A stretch of 7,105 nucleotides of DNA from JAHHLP01 sp041609895 (lineage in GTDB: Bacteria > Bacteroidota > Rhodothermia > Rhodothermales > JABDKH01), in NCBI GenBank assembly GCA_041609895.1, contig JBFIPX010000170.1:1-7105 (forward strand), written 5' to 3'. Position 1 is the stretch's first letter. Every line of letters starts with the position of its first letter. Below the pieces are notes generated by a model, which was given only the letters and a program-made list of their open reading frames with translations, was not told the DNA's origin and did no database searches. Shown in pieces: positions 6,444 through 7,105 of this stretch. A program made the position numbers and the translations under genes.

Positions 6444-7105
6444 ATGAACTACACTCGGATTACTTTCATCCCGGTCGCAGTGGCACTGGTTCTTATCGGA
6501 TGTGAACCAACGGTGTCCACCATTGACGAGCCGGATCCGCGCTCCCCGAAGGCGTCGGAACAGCTCTTGGATGACAACTACTCTCACATAGTAGTATCGA
6601 AGAATCATCAAGAGCCGGGCGAAGGCACGATCGCCGGAAAGGCCGTATTGGACCTGGGCGTTTCTGATTTCTTCCCTCCTTTGATAGAGGAATTCAGGTT
6701 CTGGGCCGAAAGCAAGGATGGAGAAGTGAGGGGACGCTTCGATGTCTGGGACTATGACCCGGAGGGCAACTTGATAGTCGATGGACACGGTATCGTAACG
6801 TGTCTGGTTTTCGAAGAGGACGGCAGGACGGTTCGGTTGGCCGGTGAAACGACTTCCGGCTCTGGCCGGGGCGGGGGCGCCCTGTGGACCGTAATCGATA
6901 ACGGTGTAGAAGACGGCAACCAAGGGCAACGTGACGGTGGCACTGCTGATGCAACTTCAGGACTTTTCTTTGGCACCTCGCAGGGGGGGCGGGATTTCCA
7001 CTGCGCCGTAGGAATCCCGAAAGATAATCTGACTTTTGTTTCGGGCTGCGAGGACACCGTTTCCGGACTCTGCGCGCTGCAACGCGGCGACATCAAAAAG
7101 GACCA
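6444..7105 (+). CDS. Putative secreted lipoprotein (3' end outside window)
   Basis: An open frame from ATG 6444 runs to the right edge without a stop, giving 220 complete codons. Residues 1-20 form a lipoprotein signal peptide: Arg5, a hydrophobic core at 7-18 and the lipobox LIGC with Cys20 as the lipidated residue. After an acidic, Pro/Ser-rich linker (21-60), residues about 61-155 form a beta-rich domain: GKAVLDLGV, FRFWAESKDGEVRGRFDVWD, DGHGIVTCLVFEEDGRTVRL and WTVIDNGV. This pattern (G.G....F.F.A, G.F.., H/G-G-x-V-T-C-L, W.V.DNG) resembles, from memory, uncharacterised exported domains in Gemmatimonadota, Rhodothermota and actinobacteria; no function is known to me. Residues Cys187, Cys202 and Cys210 could form disulfides outside the cytoplasm. 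Only a poor ribosome binding site (AGG at 6434-6436) precedes the ATG, but the signal peptide starts exactly there. It is divergent from the two-component operon. Confidence 0.82.
   Translation, partial: MNYTRITFIPVAVALVLIGCEPTVSTIDEPDPRSPKASEQLLDDNYSHIVVSKNHQEPGEGTIAGKAVLDLGVSDFFPPLIEEFRFWAESKDGEVRGRFDVWDYDPEGNLIVDGHGIVTCLVFEEDGRTVRLAGETTSGSGRGGGALWTVIDNGVEDGNQGQRDGGTADATSGLFFGTSQGGRDFHCAVGIPKDNLTFVSGCEDTVSGLCALQRGDIKKD

Noticed and set aside
6173..6505. Plus-strand frame of 110 codons before the lipoprotein gene
   Set aside because: It is a Ser/Arg-rich non-family sequence that overlaps the signal peptide of the better supported lipoprotein in another frame.

Overview
The window is a chromosomal segment of a bacterium with moderately high GC content. 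It most likely belongs to the Rhodothermota/Bacteroidota side of the FCB group. Three signs point there: a C-terminal type IX secretion sorting domain at the left edge (motif NYPNPF, ending SGVYFYQL...), a large Hanks-type kinase of the kinase-TolB-TPR type common in such genomes, and the absence of a strong Shine-Dalgarno sequence in front of any of the five starts visible here. This placement is an inference from gene content. No rRNA, tRNA, CRISPR array, transposase or other mobile element was seen.

Layout, left to right. Positions 3-248 (+) hold the last 81 codons of a secreted protein with a T9SS type A sorting domain. Positions 249-311 carry a short tandem 8-mer array between convergent genes. 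Positions 312-527 (-) encode a solitary small HicB-fold protein with no HicA partner on either side. Positions 528-870 contain no gene I can support. Positions 871-4041 (+) encode a 1056-residue protein that joins a Ser/Thr kinase, a TolB-N/FlgO-like domain, TPR repeats and a C-terminal alpha/beta hydrolase with an apparently complete catalytic triad. Positions 4042-4167 are a convergent spacer. Positions 4168-4833 (-) and 4837-5943 (-) encode a NarL/FixJ response regulator and a soluble PAS histidine kinase, arranged kinase first and 3 bases apart. Positions 5944-6443 are a divergent intergenic region with a candidate promoter for the two-component operon and an inverted repeat. From 6444 (+) to the right edge runs a lipoprotein gene that is cut by the window.

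Functionally this is a signalling-rich region. The two-component pair is a self-contained operon: the PAS domain probably senses a cytoplasmic signal, His179 passes phosphate to Asp55 of the regulator, and the LuxR-type helix-turn-helix binds DNA. The target genes cannot be read from the window; the divergent lipoprotein gene is one candidate by position only. The large kinase gene stands alone, convergent to that operon, so there is no direct evidence that they work together. The kinase-hydrolase fusion is the most unusual object here. I see no clearly undescribed multi-gene system.
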